Of a stretch of 9,381 nucleotides of DNA, positions 1 through 7,257 are shown piece after piece. How positions within the stretch are numbered: position 1 is the stretch's first letter; every line of letters begins with the position of its first letter. The notes under the pieces are model-generated. The model made no database searches, had not been told where the DNA came from, and was given only the letters and a program-made list of their open reading frames with translations. Origin of the DNA: Candidatus Eiseniibacteriota bacterium (GTDB lineage Bacteria; Eisenbacteria; RBG-16-71-46; SZUA-252). A program made the position numbers and the translations under genes. The stretch spans positions 1 to 9,381 of the forward strand of contig JAEHDN010000103.1 in NCBI GenBank assembly GCA_016880395.1, in the 5' to 3' direction.

Positions 1-840
1 CCGGTCCTGAACGACGCCGATCTCTGGATCCTCAGCCGTGCTTCGGCCACCGCGCGCTCGGTGACGCGGAACCTCAAGACCTATCGGATCGGTGACGCGG
101 CGAAGGACGTCTACGACTTCACGTGGCGCGAGCTGTGCGACTGGTACCTCGAGCTGGCAAAGCCTCGGCTCTACGCCGACCCATCGACGCCGGATGCGGC
201 CGCGGTTCGATACACGATCACGCAGGTCTTCTCCATGGTGCTGCGCCTGCTCCATCCGTTCATGCCGTTCCTCACCGAGGAGCTGTGGCACGCGCTCCCC
301 GGCGCCGAGGGGGATGTGTGCATGGCCGAGTGGCCGACCACGAGCCGGAGCGGATCACACCCTACGGCCGAGACGAGGATCGCGCTCTTCAAGGAAGTGG
401 TGGGTGCCATCCGGAACCTGCGCTCCGAGATGAACATCGCTCCGGCCCGGAAGGCGCCGATCCTGATCCGTGCGGAGGGGCACGAGGCGGACATCATCCG
501 CGAGCAGCGGGACTGGATCCTCCTGCTCGGCCGCGGCGAGTCGCTCGAGGTGGGGCCCCACGTCACCAAGCCCGACCCGGCGGCCTCGGCCGTGGTGCGC
601 CAGCACGAGATCTTCCTCCCGCTCGCGGGGTTGATCGACGTGGACCTGGAGCTGAAGCGGCTCCAGAAGGAATACGAGCGGGTGCTGCGCGAGTTCGACA
701 TCTCCCGCCGCAAGCTCCAGAACGACGACTTCCTGGGCAAGGCCAGGAAGGACGTCGTGGACCGGGAGCGGGAGAAGTTCGAGACGCTCGGCTCGACCAA
801 GGAGAAGCTCGAAAAGAACCTGGAGGTTCTCAAGCGATGA
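1..840 (+). CDS. valS: Valyl-tRNA synthetase, C-terminal part (5' truncated)
   Basis: Valyl-tRNA synthetase charges tRNA-Val with valine in the cytoplasm. The frame is open from base 1 and ends at TGA 838-840, so 279 C-terminal residues are present; the catalytic Rossmann domain with HIGH and KMSKS lies upstream of the window. The fragment starts in the anticodon-binding helical domain: LWILSR near residue 8, then CDWYLELAKPRL and HPFMPFLTEELW (residues 85-96), all typical of class Ia ValRS. From about residue 210 (GLIDVDLELKRLQKEYERV) to the end is the charged coiled-coil arm of the ValRS C-terminal domain, which contacts the tRNA. The family-typical ending NLEVLKR argues that the C-terminus is intact. 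The stop overlaps the next start as ATGA, so the downstream gene is probably translationally coupled. The identification is secure. Confidence 0.96.
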   Translation, partial: PVLNDADLWILSRASATARSVTRNLKTYRIGDAAKDVYDFTWRELCDWYLELAKPRLYADPSTPDAAAVRYTITQVFSMVLRLLHPFMPFLTEELWHALPGAEGDVCMAEWPTTSRSGSHPTAETRIALFKEVVGAIRNLRSEMNIAPARKAPILIRAEGHEADIIREQRDWILLLGRGESLEVGPHVTKPDPAASAVVRQHEIFLPLAGLIDVDLELKRLQKEYERVLREFDISRRKLQNDDFLGKARKDVVDREREKFETLGSTKEKLEKNLEVLKR

Positions 841-2294
841 GCCATGAGGGGGTCTTCCCGAATCCGGCACGCCGCCTCGCGCTGGCCGCGGGTCTGGCGC
901 TCGCCGTCCTTGGCGCGGCCGCCCCGGTGGCGCGCGCACAATCGAAGGACCCGCGCTCCGGCGACGCGCTCTCGCCCGAGGCCGGGAAGCAGCGCGATCT
1001 CGCGGTCTCCATCTACAACGACAACCTCGCGCTCATCCGCGACCGGCGCCGCTTCTCCCTGAAGAGCGGCACCTCGGAGCTACGCTACACCGACGTGGCC
1101 GCGACCATCGAGCCCACCTCCGTCCGCCTGCGGCCGACAGGGAAGCGGGACATCGAGATTTTGTCCCAGGACTTCCGATACGACCTCGCGACCGCGGACC
1201 GGCTCCTGGAGCGCTACCGGGACCGTGAGGTCGAGGTCGTGACCACGAACGACCAGATCAAGCGTGCGACGCTCCTCTCGTACGATGCCACCTCGATCGT
1301 CCTCCGGGAGACACCGGGGACCGTGCTCGTGATGAATCGGGCCGAGATCCGCCAGATCGCGCTGCGCGAGCCCAGCGAGGGACTGATCACGCGGCCGACG
1401 CTCCTCTGGCGCATCCGATCGAACGGATCGGGGGAGGAGCCGCTCGAGCTCTCCTATCTCGCCCATGCGATCTCCTGGCGCGCGGACTACGTCGCGACCC
1501 TCGAGCCGAGCATGCGGAGCCTCGACCTCCAGGGCTGGGCGTCCATCGAGAATCACTCGGGCACCACCTTCGAGAACACCAAGCTCGACCTCGTGGCGGG
1601 CGCCATTCATCGCGCCTCGTCTCCCGGCGTACCCATGCCGATGATGGACCGCGGCGTCGCGGCCTCGGCGAAGATGACCGAGCAGTTCCAGGAGCGGAGC
1701 TTCTCCGAGTACCACCTCTACGAGCTGCCCCAGCGGGTCACGCTCGCGAACGACGAGGTGAAGCAGCTCGGACTGCTCGACGCGCCCGGCGTGAAGTCCA
1801 TGCCCCGGTACGTCTACGACGCCCAGCGCGACGACCGGCACGTCATCGCGACGGTCCAGTTCGCCAACGCCGGCGGTAGTCTCGCGCGCCCCATACCGCA
1901 GGGAACCGTGCGCCTCTACCAGAAGGACAGGGACGGCTCGCTCCGGCTGATCGGCGAGGACCAGGTTCCTCACACCGCCGTCCGCGACACGGTGCGGCTC
2001 ACGATCGGCACCGCCTTCGACGTCACGGCCGAGCGCCGCCAGACCGAGCAGCAGCAGGTCACGCCGCGCGTGCTCGAGAACGCGGTCGAGATCACGCTCA
2101 CCAACCAGAAGGCCGACGCCATCGACGTGGCCGTCGTGGAGCACTCGTGGGGCGACTGGTCGATCACCGAGTCGAGCCACAAGTGGCGGAAGGTGGACGC
2201 GACGACCTTCGAGTTCGTCGTGCGCTGCCCGCCCGGGAAGCCGGTCACGCTCACGTACCGGCTCCAGATCCAGACCGGAGCCCGCGGGGGGTGA
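837..2294 (+). CDS. Secreted DUF4139 domain-containing protein
   Basis: This 485-residue protein has no established biochemical role. The ATG at 837 overlaps the valS stop (ATGA) and is preceded by GGAGG at 822-826, ten bases upstream, which fixes the start. Residues 1-34 form a Sec-type signal peptide: a basic ARR, a hydrophobic core of Ala and Leu, and an ARA|QS cleavage site, so the protein should be exported to the periplasm or outer surface. After it comes an N-terminal beta-rich region (VSIYNDNLALIRDRR onward). The DUF4139 core follows, with WRADYVATLEP (W214) and LDLQGWASIENHSGT, then YHLYELPQRVTLAN, LIGEDQVPHT and AFDVTAERRQT, ending in EHSWGDWSI and a strand-rich tail. These motifs match DUF4139 proteins as I know them. 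The family is widespread in Gram-negative bacteria, usually as lone secreted proteins. Its position between valS and uvrB gives no clear functional clue. The end overlaps uvrB as GTGA. Confidence 0.88.
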   Translation: MSHEGVFPNPARRLALAAGLALAVLGAAAPVARAQSKDPRSGDALSPEAGKQRDLAVSIYNDNLALIRDRRRFSLKSGTSELRYTDVAATIEPTSVRLRPTGKRDIEILSQDFRYDLATADRLLERYRDREVEVVTTNDQIKRATLLSYDATSIVLRETPGTVLVMNRAEIRQIALREPSEGLITRPTLLWRIRSNGSGEEPLELSYLAHAISWRADYVATLEPSMRSLDLQGWASIENHSGTTFENTKLDLVAGAIHRASSPGVPMPMMDRGVAASAKMTEQFQERSFSEYHLYELPQRVTLANDEVKQLGLLDAPGVKSMPRYVYDAQRDDRHVIATVQFANAGGSLARPIPQGTVRLYQKDRDGSLRLIGEDQVPHTAVRDTVRLTIGTAFDVTAERRQTEQQQVTPRVLENAVEITLTNQKADAIDVAVVEHSWGDWSITESSHKWRKVDATTFEFVVRCPPGKPVTLTYRLQIQTGARGG

Positions 2295-4495
2295 CCGCAA
2301 CGCCGCAGCCGACCGATCCCGCACCCACGCCGCCAGGCGCATCCCCGCCCGCCCCGGCCCGCCCGCGCGCGCTCCTGACCCGCGAGGGGCCTCCCGTCCC
2401 GTTCAAGCTGAAGGCACCATACGAGCCGTGCGGCGACCAGCCGCGCGCGATCGCCGAGCTGTCCGAAGGGCTCACGCGCGGGGATCGGAATCAGGTGCTC
2501 CTCGGGGTCACGGGATCGGGCAAGACCTTCACGATGGCCAACGTGATCGCAGCGCACGGCAAGCCCACGCTGGTCATCTCCCACAACAAGACGCTGGCGG
2601 CGCAGCTCTACGGCGAGTTCCGGAGCTTCTTCCCGGAGAACGCGGTCGGCTACTTCGTCTCCTACTACGACTACTACCAGCCCGAGGCCTACGTCCCGCA
2701 GACGAACACGTACATCGAGAAGGACGCCTCGATCAACGACGACATCGACCGGCTCCGGCTCGCGGCGACGAGCGCGCTCCTCGAGCGTCGCGACGTGATC
2801 GTGGTGGCGAGCGTCTCGTGCATCTACGGTCTCGGATCGCCGGAGGACTTCCGCCGCGAGATGCTCCTGATCCAGGTCGGCGAGCGGATGACGCGCGAGG
2901 AGATCCTGACCCAGCTCGTGCACGATCAGTACGCGCGCGGCGACTTCGACCTGAAGCGCGGCACCTTCCGGGCGCGCGGCGACGTGATCGAGATCCATCC
3001 CGCGTACGAGGAGACCGCGATCCGCGTGGAGCTGTTCGGGGACATGGTGGACCGGATCGCGGTGATCGATCCGCTCACCGGCAAGACGCTCCAGCCCATC
3101 CAGACCGCGGCCATCTACCCGGCGAAGCACTTCGTGACCCATCCGGTCCGGATCCAGGAAGGCCTCCGGGCGATCCGGGACGAGCTGTCCGAGCGCCTCG
3201 AGGTGCTCGAGCGCGAGGGGAAGCTCCTCGAGGCGCAGCGGCTCAAGATGCGGACCGAGTACGACATGGAGATGCTGAAGGAGGTCGGCTACTGCCCGGG
3301 GATCGAGAACTACTCGCGCCCGCTGTCGGGGCGCAAGGCGGGCGAGCGCCCGCAGTGCCTCATCGACTACTTCCCGGACGACTTCCTCGTCATCGTGGAC
3401 GAGTCGCACGTGACCCTGCCGCAGGTCGGGGGCATGTACGAAGGGGATCGATCGCGGAAGCAGGTGCTCGTGGAGCACGGGTTCCGCCTCCCCTCGGCGC
3501 TCGACAACCGACCGCTCCGATTCGACGAGTTCGAATCGCTCCTCGAGCAGGCGATCTACGTGTCGGCGACGCCGGGCGAGCTGGAGCTCCGGAAGGCCGG
3601 CGGCGTGGTGGTGGAGCAGATCATCCGCCCCACGGGGCTCGTCGATCCCCAGCTCGAGATTCGCCCCACGCGAGGGCAGATCGACGACCTGCTCGAGGAG
3701 ATCCGGAAGCGGGTCGAGGCGGGGGAGCGCGCGCTCGTCACCACGCTCACCAAGCGCATGGCCGAGGACCTGACCGAGTACCTCTTCCAGGCGGGCGTGC
3801 GCGTGCGCTACATCCACTCGGACATCGAGACGATCGAGCGGGTCGAGATCCTGCGCGCGCTCCGTCTCCAGAAGGTGGACGTGCTGGTCGGGATCAACCT
3901 GCTCCGGGAGGGGCTCGACCTGCCCGAGGTGTCGCTCGTCGCCATCCTGGACGCGGACAAGGAGGGCTTCCTGCGGTCGGAGACGTCCCTCATCCAGACC
4001 GCGGGGCGCGCCGCGCGACACATCCGGGGACAGGTGATCCTCTACGCCGACCACATGACCGGCGCCATGCGCCGCGCCATCGAGGAGATGAACCGCCGCC
4101 GCGTCGTCCAGCTCGCCTACAACGAGGAGCACGGCATCGTGCCGCAGACGATCGTGAAGTCGATCGAGGACGTGATGCGCTCCACCTCCGTCGCCGACGC
4201 GGCGACCGCGATCGCGGCCGAGGAGATCCTGCCGCAGGCCGCGGCGAACCTCGACCCGGACGCCCTGATGGATCTGCTCGAGCGCGAGATGCTGGCCGCC
4301 GCCGCCCGGGAGGATTTCGAGGTGGCCGCGGTGTTTCGCGACCGGCTGGACGAGTTGAGACTCGCGCCGCGAGCTCCTGGAGCTCCGGGAAAGGAGGCCG
4401 CCCATGCGGCTCGAAGTGATCGCCCTGCCCCTGGTCCGTCTGGCTCTCACGGAGGATCTCGGGGGAGGGGACGTCACCACCGACGGGGTCGTTGA
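2291..4495 (+). CDS. uvrB: Excinuclease ABC subunit B
   Basis: UvrB is the damage-verifying helicase-like subunit of UvrABC nucleotide excision repair: it receives the lesion from UvrA and recruits UvrC. The 734-residue protein has Walker A GVTGSGKT (72-79), the beta-hairpin Tyr cluster YYDYYQPEAY (125-134), the DESH box (370-373), SATPG (425-429) and helicase motif VI QTAGRAAR (569-576). A C-terminal UVR motif ends near residue 690. Compared with E. coli UvrB (673 residues) the motifs are shifted by 33, owing to a Pro/Ala-rich N-terminal extension. I chose GTG 2291 because it overlaps the preceding TGA (GTGA) and has GGAG at 2277-2280; no in-frame ATG or GTG lies between it and the conserved FKLKAPYEPCGDQPRAI. 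Beyond the UVR motif about 43 residues continue into a basic Gly/Arg-rich tail that overlaps nadC by 92 nt, which is unusual. The function is secure, the exact C-terminus less so. Confidence 0.96.
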   Translation: MTATPQPTDPAPTPPGASPPAPARPRALLTREGPPVPFKLKAPYEPCGDQPRAIAELSEGLTRGDRNQVLLGVTGSGKTFTMANVIAAHGKPTLVISHNKTLAAQLYGEFRSFFPENAVGYFVSYYDYYQPEAYVPQTNTYIEKDASINDDIDRLRLAATSALLERRDVIVVASVSCIYGLGSPEDFRREMLLIQVGERMTREEILTQLVHDQYARGDFDLKRGTFRARGDVIEIHPAYEETAIRVELFGDMVDRIAVIDPLTGKTLQPIQTAAIYPAKHFVTHPVRIQEGLRAIRDELSERLEVLEREGKLLEAQRLKMRTEYDMEMLKEVGYCPGIENYSRPLSGRKAGERPQCLIDYFPDDFLVIVDESHVTLPQVGGMYEGDRSRKQVLVEHGFRLPSALDNRPLRFDEFESLLEQAIYVSATPGELELRKAGGVVVEQIIRPTGLVDPQLEIRPTRGQIDDLLEEIRKRVEAGERALVTTLTKRMAEDLTEYLFQAGVRVRYIHSDIETIERVEILRALRLQKVDVLVGINLLREGLDLPEVSLVAILDADKEGFLRSETSLIQTAGRAARHIRGQVILYADHMTGAMRRAIEEMNRRRVVQLAYNEEHGIVPQTIVKSIEDVMRSTSVADAATAIAAEEILPQAAANLDPDALMDLLEREMLAAAAREDFEVAAVFRDRLDELRLAPRAPGAPGKEAAHAARSDRPAPGPSGSHGGSRGRGRHHRRGR
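4391..4397 (+). promoter_or_regulatory. Strong Shine-Dalgarno of nadC, inside uvrB
   Basis: AAGGAGG lies six bases before the nadC ATG at 4404. It is close to a perfect anti-16S match and fixes the nadC start even though the uvrB frame is still open there. The nadC start is therefore well supported, and any doubt about the overlap falls on the uvrB 3' end. Confidence 0.85.
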
Positions 4496-5255
4496 CGAGG
4501 GGACGTCCGGGCGCGCCCACATCGAGGCCCGGCACGAGGGGGTGCTGGCCGGCACGGAGGTCGCGGCGCTCACGTTTCGCGAGCTGGACCCGGAGGCTCG
4601 CGTGGAGTGGCACGTGACCGAGGGGGGGGCGTTGGTCAAAGGGGCGAAGATCGCCACCATCGCGGCGCGCGCGCGTGCGATCCTGAGCGGCGAGCGCGTG
4701 GCGCTGAACTTCCTCCAGCATCTCTCGGGGGTCGCGACTCTGGCGCGCGCCTTCGTGCGCGCGGTGGAGGGGACCGGCGTCGGGATCCTCGACACGCGGA
4801 AGACGACCCCGGGCCTCCGCTTCCTCGAGAAGCACGCGGTGCGCGTCGGTGGTGTGGGCAATCATCGGTATGGGCTCTTCGACGGCGTGCTCATCAAGGA
4901 GAACCACATTCGCGCGGCGGACGGAATGAAGGCGGCGTTCGAGAAGACGCGTGCCGGAAGCGAGGGGCTGCCGACCGTGATCGAGGTGAGGTCGCCGGAG
5001 GAGGCGCTCGAGGCGGCGGATCTCAAGCCGACGCGGGTCCTGCTCGACAACTTCACGCCCAGCGCGATCGCCGCCACGGTGAGGCGGCTCAAGGGGAGCC
5101 AGGTGGAGATCGAGGTGTCCGGCGGCATCCGGCTGGCCAACGTGCGCGACTTCGCGATTCCGGGGGTGAACTTCATCTCGGTCGGGACCATCACGCACTC
5201 GGCGCCGGCTCTCGACATGTCGCTGCTCATCGACTCGGTGCACGCAAGCGCGTGA
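4404..5255 (+). CDS. nadC: Nicotinate-nucleotide pyrophosphorylase (carboxylating), quinolinate phosphoribosyltransferase
   Basis: NadC converts quinolinate and PRPP to nicotinate mononucleotide, CO2 and pyrophosphate, the step where de novo NAD synthesis joins the common pathway. The 283 residues match the usual family length. The N-terminal domain carries LTEDLGGGDVTT (the family's EDxxxGDxT signature) and ALNFLQHLSGVATL. The TIM-barrel-like domain has DTRKTTPGLR (130-139, with the phosphate-binding R132 and K133), then H154 and GLFDGVLIKENH (157-168, including K165). IEVRSPEEA, VLLDNF, EVSGGI and the phosphate-binding VGTITHSAPALDMSLLI follow. All expected binding residues appear present. 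The ATG has a strong Shine-Dalgarno. The gene sits in an operon-like run with birA 17 nt downstream. No nadA or nadB is visible in the window, so quinolinate must be made from genes elsewhere or be acquired. Confidence 0.96.
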   Translation: MRLEVIALPLVRLALTEDLGGGDVTTDGVVDEGTSGRAHIEARHEGVLAGTEVAALTFRELDPEARVEWHVTEGGALVKGAKIATIAARARAILSGERVALNFLQHLSGVATLARAFVRAVEGTGVGILDTRKTTPGLRFLEKHAVRVGGVGNHRYGLFDGVLIKENHIRAADGMKAAFEKTRAGSEGLPTVIEVRSPEEALEAADLKPTRVLLDNFTPSAIAATVRRLKGSQVEIEVSGGIRLANVRDFAIPGVNFISVGTITHSAPALDMSLLIDSVHASA

Positions 5256-5272
5256 GCGTGGGCGAAGGGACG

Positions 5273-6022
5273 ATGGATCTCCGGTTCCTGGGCATACCGG
5301 TGGAGCGGCACGCGACGCTCGGCTCGACCAACGACGAGGCGCTTCGGCGGGCGGCCGAGGGGGCGCCCGAGGGGCTCGTCGTGCTCGCGGACGTCCAGAC
5401 GACCGGCCGCGGACGCCAGGGACGCGCGTGGGACGACGTCCCCGGCGCGTCGCTCGCGTTCTCGGTGATCCTGAGACCGGCGCTTCCCCTTCCGAGGCTC
5501 CCGCTCCTCGCGCTCGCGATGGCGTGCGCGGTGGCGGAGGCCGCGGAGGCGATCACCCAGCGCGCGCACGCCGTGAAATGGCCGAACGACGTGCTCCACG
5601 AGGGGCGCAAGGTCTGCGGCGTGCTCGCGGAGTCCCGGAGCGGTGGGAACGGACCGCCGGTGCTCGTGATCGGAGCGGGGGTGAACGTCAATCATCGTGA
5701 GACCGACTTTCCCGAGGCGTTTCGCGAGCGCGCCAGCTCGCTCCGCATGGCGAGCGGACGGTACGTCACGCCGGAGCTGGTGCTCGCGGAGATCCTCGTG
5801 CGCTTCGAGCGATACGTGATCCTCGGGCGCGACCTCGGAGGCGACGCGCTCTGGGGCGCGGTCGTGGGGAGGCTTCCCACGCCCGGCACGCGCGTCACGG
5901 TGCGGCAGGGCGAGGCACGCGTGGAGGGCGTCGTGGAAGGCATCACCGAGACCGGCGCGCTCCGCTTCCGGGAACAGGGCCACGACGAGGTAGTCGTCCT
6001 CGCCGCGGGAGAGCTCCTGTGA
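5273..6022 (+). CDS. birA: Biotin-[acetyl-CoA-carboxylase] ligase, class I (no DNA-binding domain)
   Basis: The enzyme makes biotinyl-5'-AMP and transfers biotin to the carrier lysine of biotin-dependent carboxylases such as acetyl-CoA carboxylase. The 249 residues cover the catalytic domain with GSTNDEA (17-23), the adenylate-binding loop GRGRQGRAW (45-53), KWPND (102-106), K113 in the position of the catalytic lysine (GRKVCGVLAES) and GAGVNVNH. A small SH3-like C-terminal domain follows (TPGTRVTVRQGEARVEGVVEGI). The N-terminal winged helix of the E. coli repressor type is absent, so it should be a ligase without autoregulatory DNA binding. I chose ATG 5273, preceded by GAAGGG; GTG 5252 (overlapping the nadC stop) and GTG 5258 are possible in-frame alternatives that would add seven or five residues, but 5252 lacks a Shine-Dalgarno. 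Confidence 0.94.
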   Translation: MDLRFLGIPVERHATLGSTNDEALRRAAEGAPEGLVVLADVQTTGRGRQGRAWDDVPGASLAFSVILRPALPLPRLPLLALAMACAVAEAAEAITQRAHAVKWPNDVLHEGRKVCGVLAESRSGGNGPPVLVIGAGVNVNHRETDFPEAFRERASSLRMASGRYVTPELVLAEILVRFERYVILGRDLGGDALWGAVVGRLPTPGTRVTVRQGEARVEGVVEGITETGALRFREQGHDEVVVLAAGELL

Positions 6023-6035
6023 GGGGAAACCACCC

Positions 6036-6485
6036 ATGAAGTGTCCGGCCTGCGGCCATCTCGAAGACAAGGTGATCGACTCCCGCTCCGCGAAGGAGGG
6101 GCAGGCGATCCGCCGCCGCCGCGAGTGCTTGAGCTGCCACCGCCGCTTCACGACCTACGAGACCGTCGAGACGACGCCGCTCTTCGTGATCAAGAAGGAC
6201 GGCCGGCGCGAGCCGTTCAGCCGCGAGAAGATCCTGAACGGGCTCTTCCGCGCGTGCGAGAAGCGCCCGATCCCCGCGGAGAGGCTCCACGCCATCGTGG
6301 ACTCGCTCGAGGCGGACCTCATGCGCCAGGGGTTCGATGAGGTGAAGTCGAGCGAGATCGGGGAGCGGGTCATGGAAGCGCTCCATCAGCTCGACGAGGT
6401 GGCCTACGTCCGCTTCGCCTCGGTCTACCGGCACTTCAAGGACTTGAATCAGTTTCTGGAAGAGCTCAGATCCCTGCTGCGATGA
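6036..6485 (+). CDS. nrdR: Transcriptional repressor NrdR
   Basis: NrdR is the nucleotide-sensing repressor of ribonucleotide reductase genes. It binds paired NrdR boxes in nrd promoters when its ATP cone is loaded with ATP/dATP. The 149 residues are of standard length. The N-terminal zinc ribbon has Cys3, Cys6, Cys31 and Cys34, with the basic stretch RRRREC and RRFTTYE between and after them. The ATP cone follows from about residue 49 (FVIKKDGRREPFSREKILNGLFRACEKRPI), ending with YVRFASVYRHFKDLNQFLEEL. The start ATG lies 13 nt after the birA stop and has GAGGGG upstream. The stop overlaps tatC as ATGA. No ribonucleotide reductase gene and no obvious NrdR box occur in the window, so its targets lie elsewhere. 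Confidence 0.97.
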   Translation: MKCPACGHLEDKVIDSRSAKEGQAIRRRRECLSCHRRFTTYETVETTPLFVIKKDGRREPFSREKILNGLFRACEKRPIPAERLHAIVDSLEADLMRQGFDEVKSSEIGERVMEALHQLDEVAYVRFASVYRHFKDLNQFLEELRSLLR

Positions 6486-7240
6486 TCCCTCTCGCGACGG
6501 CGGCCGCGTCCGATTCTCCGATGACGTTCCTCGACCATCTGGATGAGCTGCGCTCGTCCCTCGTCCGCACCGCGGTCGTCGCGGGCATCCTGGTCGCGAC
6601 GGCGTGGTACTTCTCCGACCGGCTGCTCGAGGGCCTGATCACGCTCCTCGCGCCGGGGCAGAACATCCTCGCGCTGGGGCCGGCCGAGGCCTTCTCGGCC
6701 CGCATGACGCTCGCGCTCTGGACCGGAGGCCTCCTCGCCGTGCCCTATCTCATGTTCGAAGCCTGGCGATTCGTGGCCCCGGGTCTCCTCAAGGACGAGC
6801 GGCAGTTCGCGGTGCCCTGGATGGTGGCGTCCGCTGTCCTCCTCTACTCGGGGATCGCGTTCGCGCTGGAGCTCCTCCTGCCGACGATGGTGGGCATGCT
6901 GGCCGGCTTCGCGACGCCCCACGTGGAGGCCAGGCTCGCCCTCTCGAGCCTCCTCGACTTCTCGGTGCAGCTAGCGGCGGGGTGTGGGTTGCTCTTCCAG
7001 CTCCCGCTCGTCCTCTGCCTCCTCGTCTGGTTCGGGATCGTCTCGCCGCGCACGCTGGCGCGCGCCTGGCGGCACGCGGTCTTCTTCATCGCGCTGGGCG
7101 CGGCGATCATCACGCCCGGCGACGGCCCGTCGATGCTCGTGCTCTCGGCGCCGCTCATCGTGCTCTACTTCGTCAGCGTCGGGGTGGCCACGATCCTGTG
7201 GCGGATCCGCGGCCAGAGGGCGCGCGAGGAGCGGGGTTGA
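6482..7240 (+). CDS. tatC: Sec-independent protein translocase subunit TatC
   Basis: TatC is the inner-membrane receptor that recognises twin-arginine signal peptides and, with TatA/TatB, exports folded proteins. The 252-residue protein is strongly hydrophobic, with about six predicted membrane segments (near 28-44, 76-93, 110-133, 158-182, 197-211 and 216-238). Visible signatures are the N-terminal HLDELR (19-24), the loop FVAPGLLKDER (97-107, with E106 in the place of the signal-peptide-binding E. coli E103), FQLP (172-175, Gln where E. coli has Glu170) and TPGD (211-214) in place of the commoner TPPD. Start ATG 6482 overlaps the nrdR stop (ATGA) but has no good Shine-Dalgarno; ATG 6521 (MTFLDHLDELR) is an alternative that fits the family N-terminus better. 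No tatA or tatB is in the window. The identification is firm. Confidence 0.92.
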   Translation: MIPLATAAASDSPMTFLDHLDELRSSLVRTAVVAGILVATAWYFSDRLLEGLITLLAPGQNILALGPAEAFSARMTLALWTGGLLAVPYLMFEAWRFVAPGLLKDERQFAVPWMVASAVLLYSGIAFALELLLPTMVGMLAGFATPHVEARLALSSLLDFSVQLAAGCGLLFQLPLVLCLLVWFGIVSPRTLARAWRHAVFFIALGAAIITPGDGPSMLVLSAPLIVLYFVSVGVATILWRIRGQRAREERG

Positions 7241-7257
7241 GCGCCAAGGAGGGACGC

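Noticed and set aside
837..940. Twin-arginine (Tat) signal on the DUF4139 protein, prompted by ARRLALA and the nearby tatC
   Set aside because: The motif lacks the consensus S/T-RR-x-F-L-K pattern and the hydrophobic core and ARA site are ordinary Sec type. Proximity to tatC is not evidence.
1970..4861. A 963-codon open frame on the minus strand across uvrB and nadC
   Set aside because: It lies antisense to two unmistakable conserved genes, has no recognisable domain and a composition typical of the complement of high-GC coding DNA. Long antisense frames are expected at this G+C content.
4607..5272. An N-terminal DNA-binding domain for BirA from the open frame extending upstream of 5273
   Set aside because: That extension is the nadC sequence read in another frame, Arg/Gly-rich and without a winged-helix pattern; BirA starts at 5273 with the catalytic domain.
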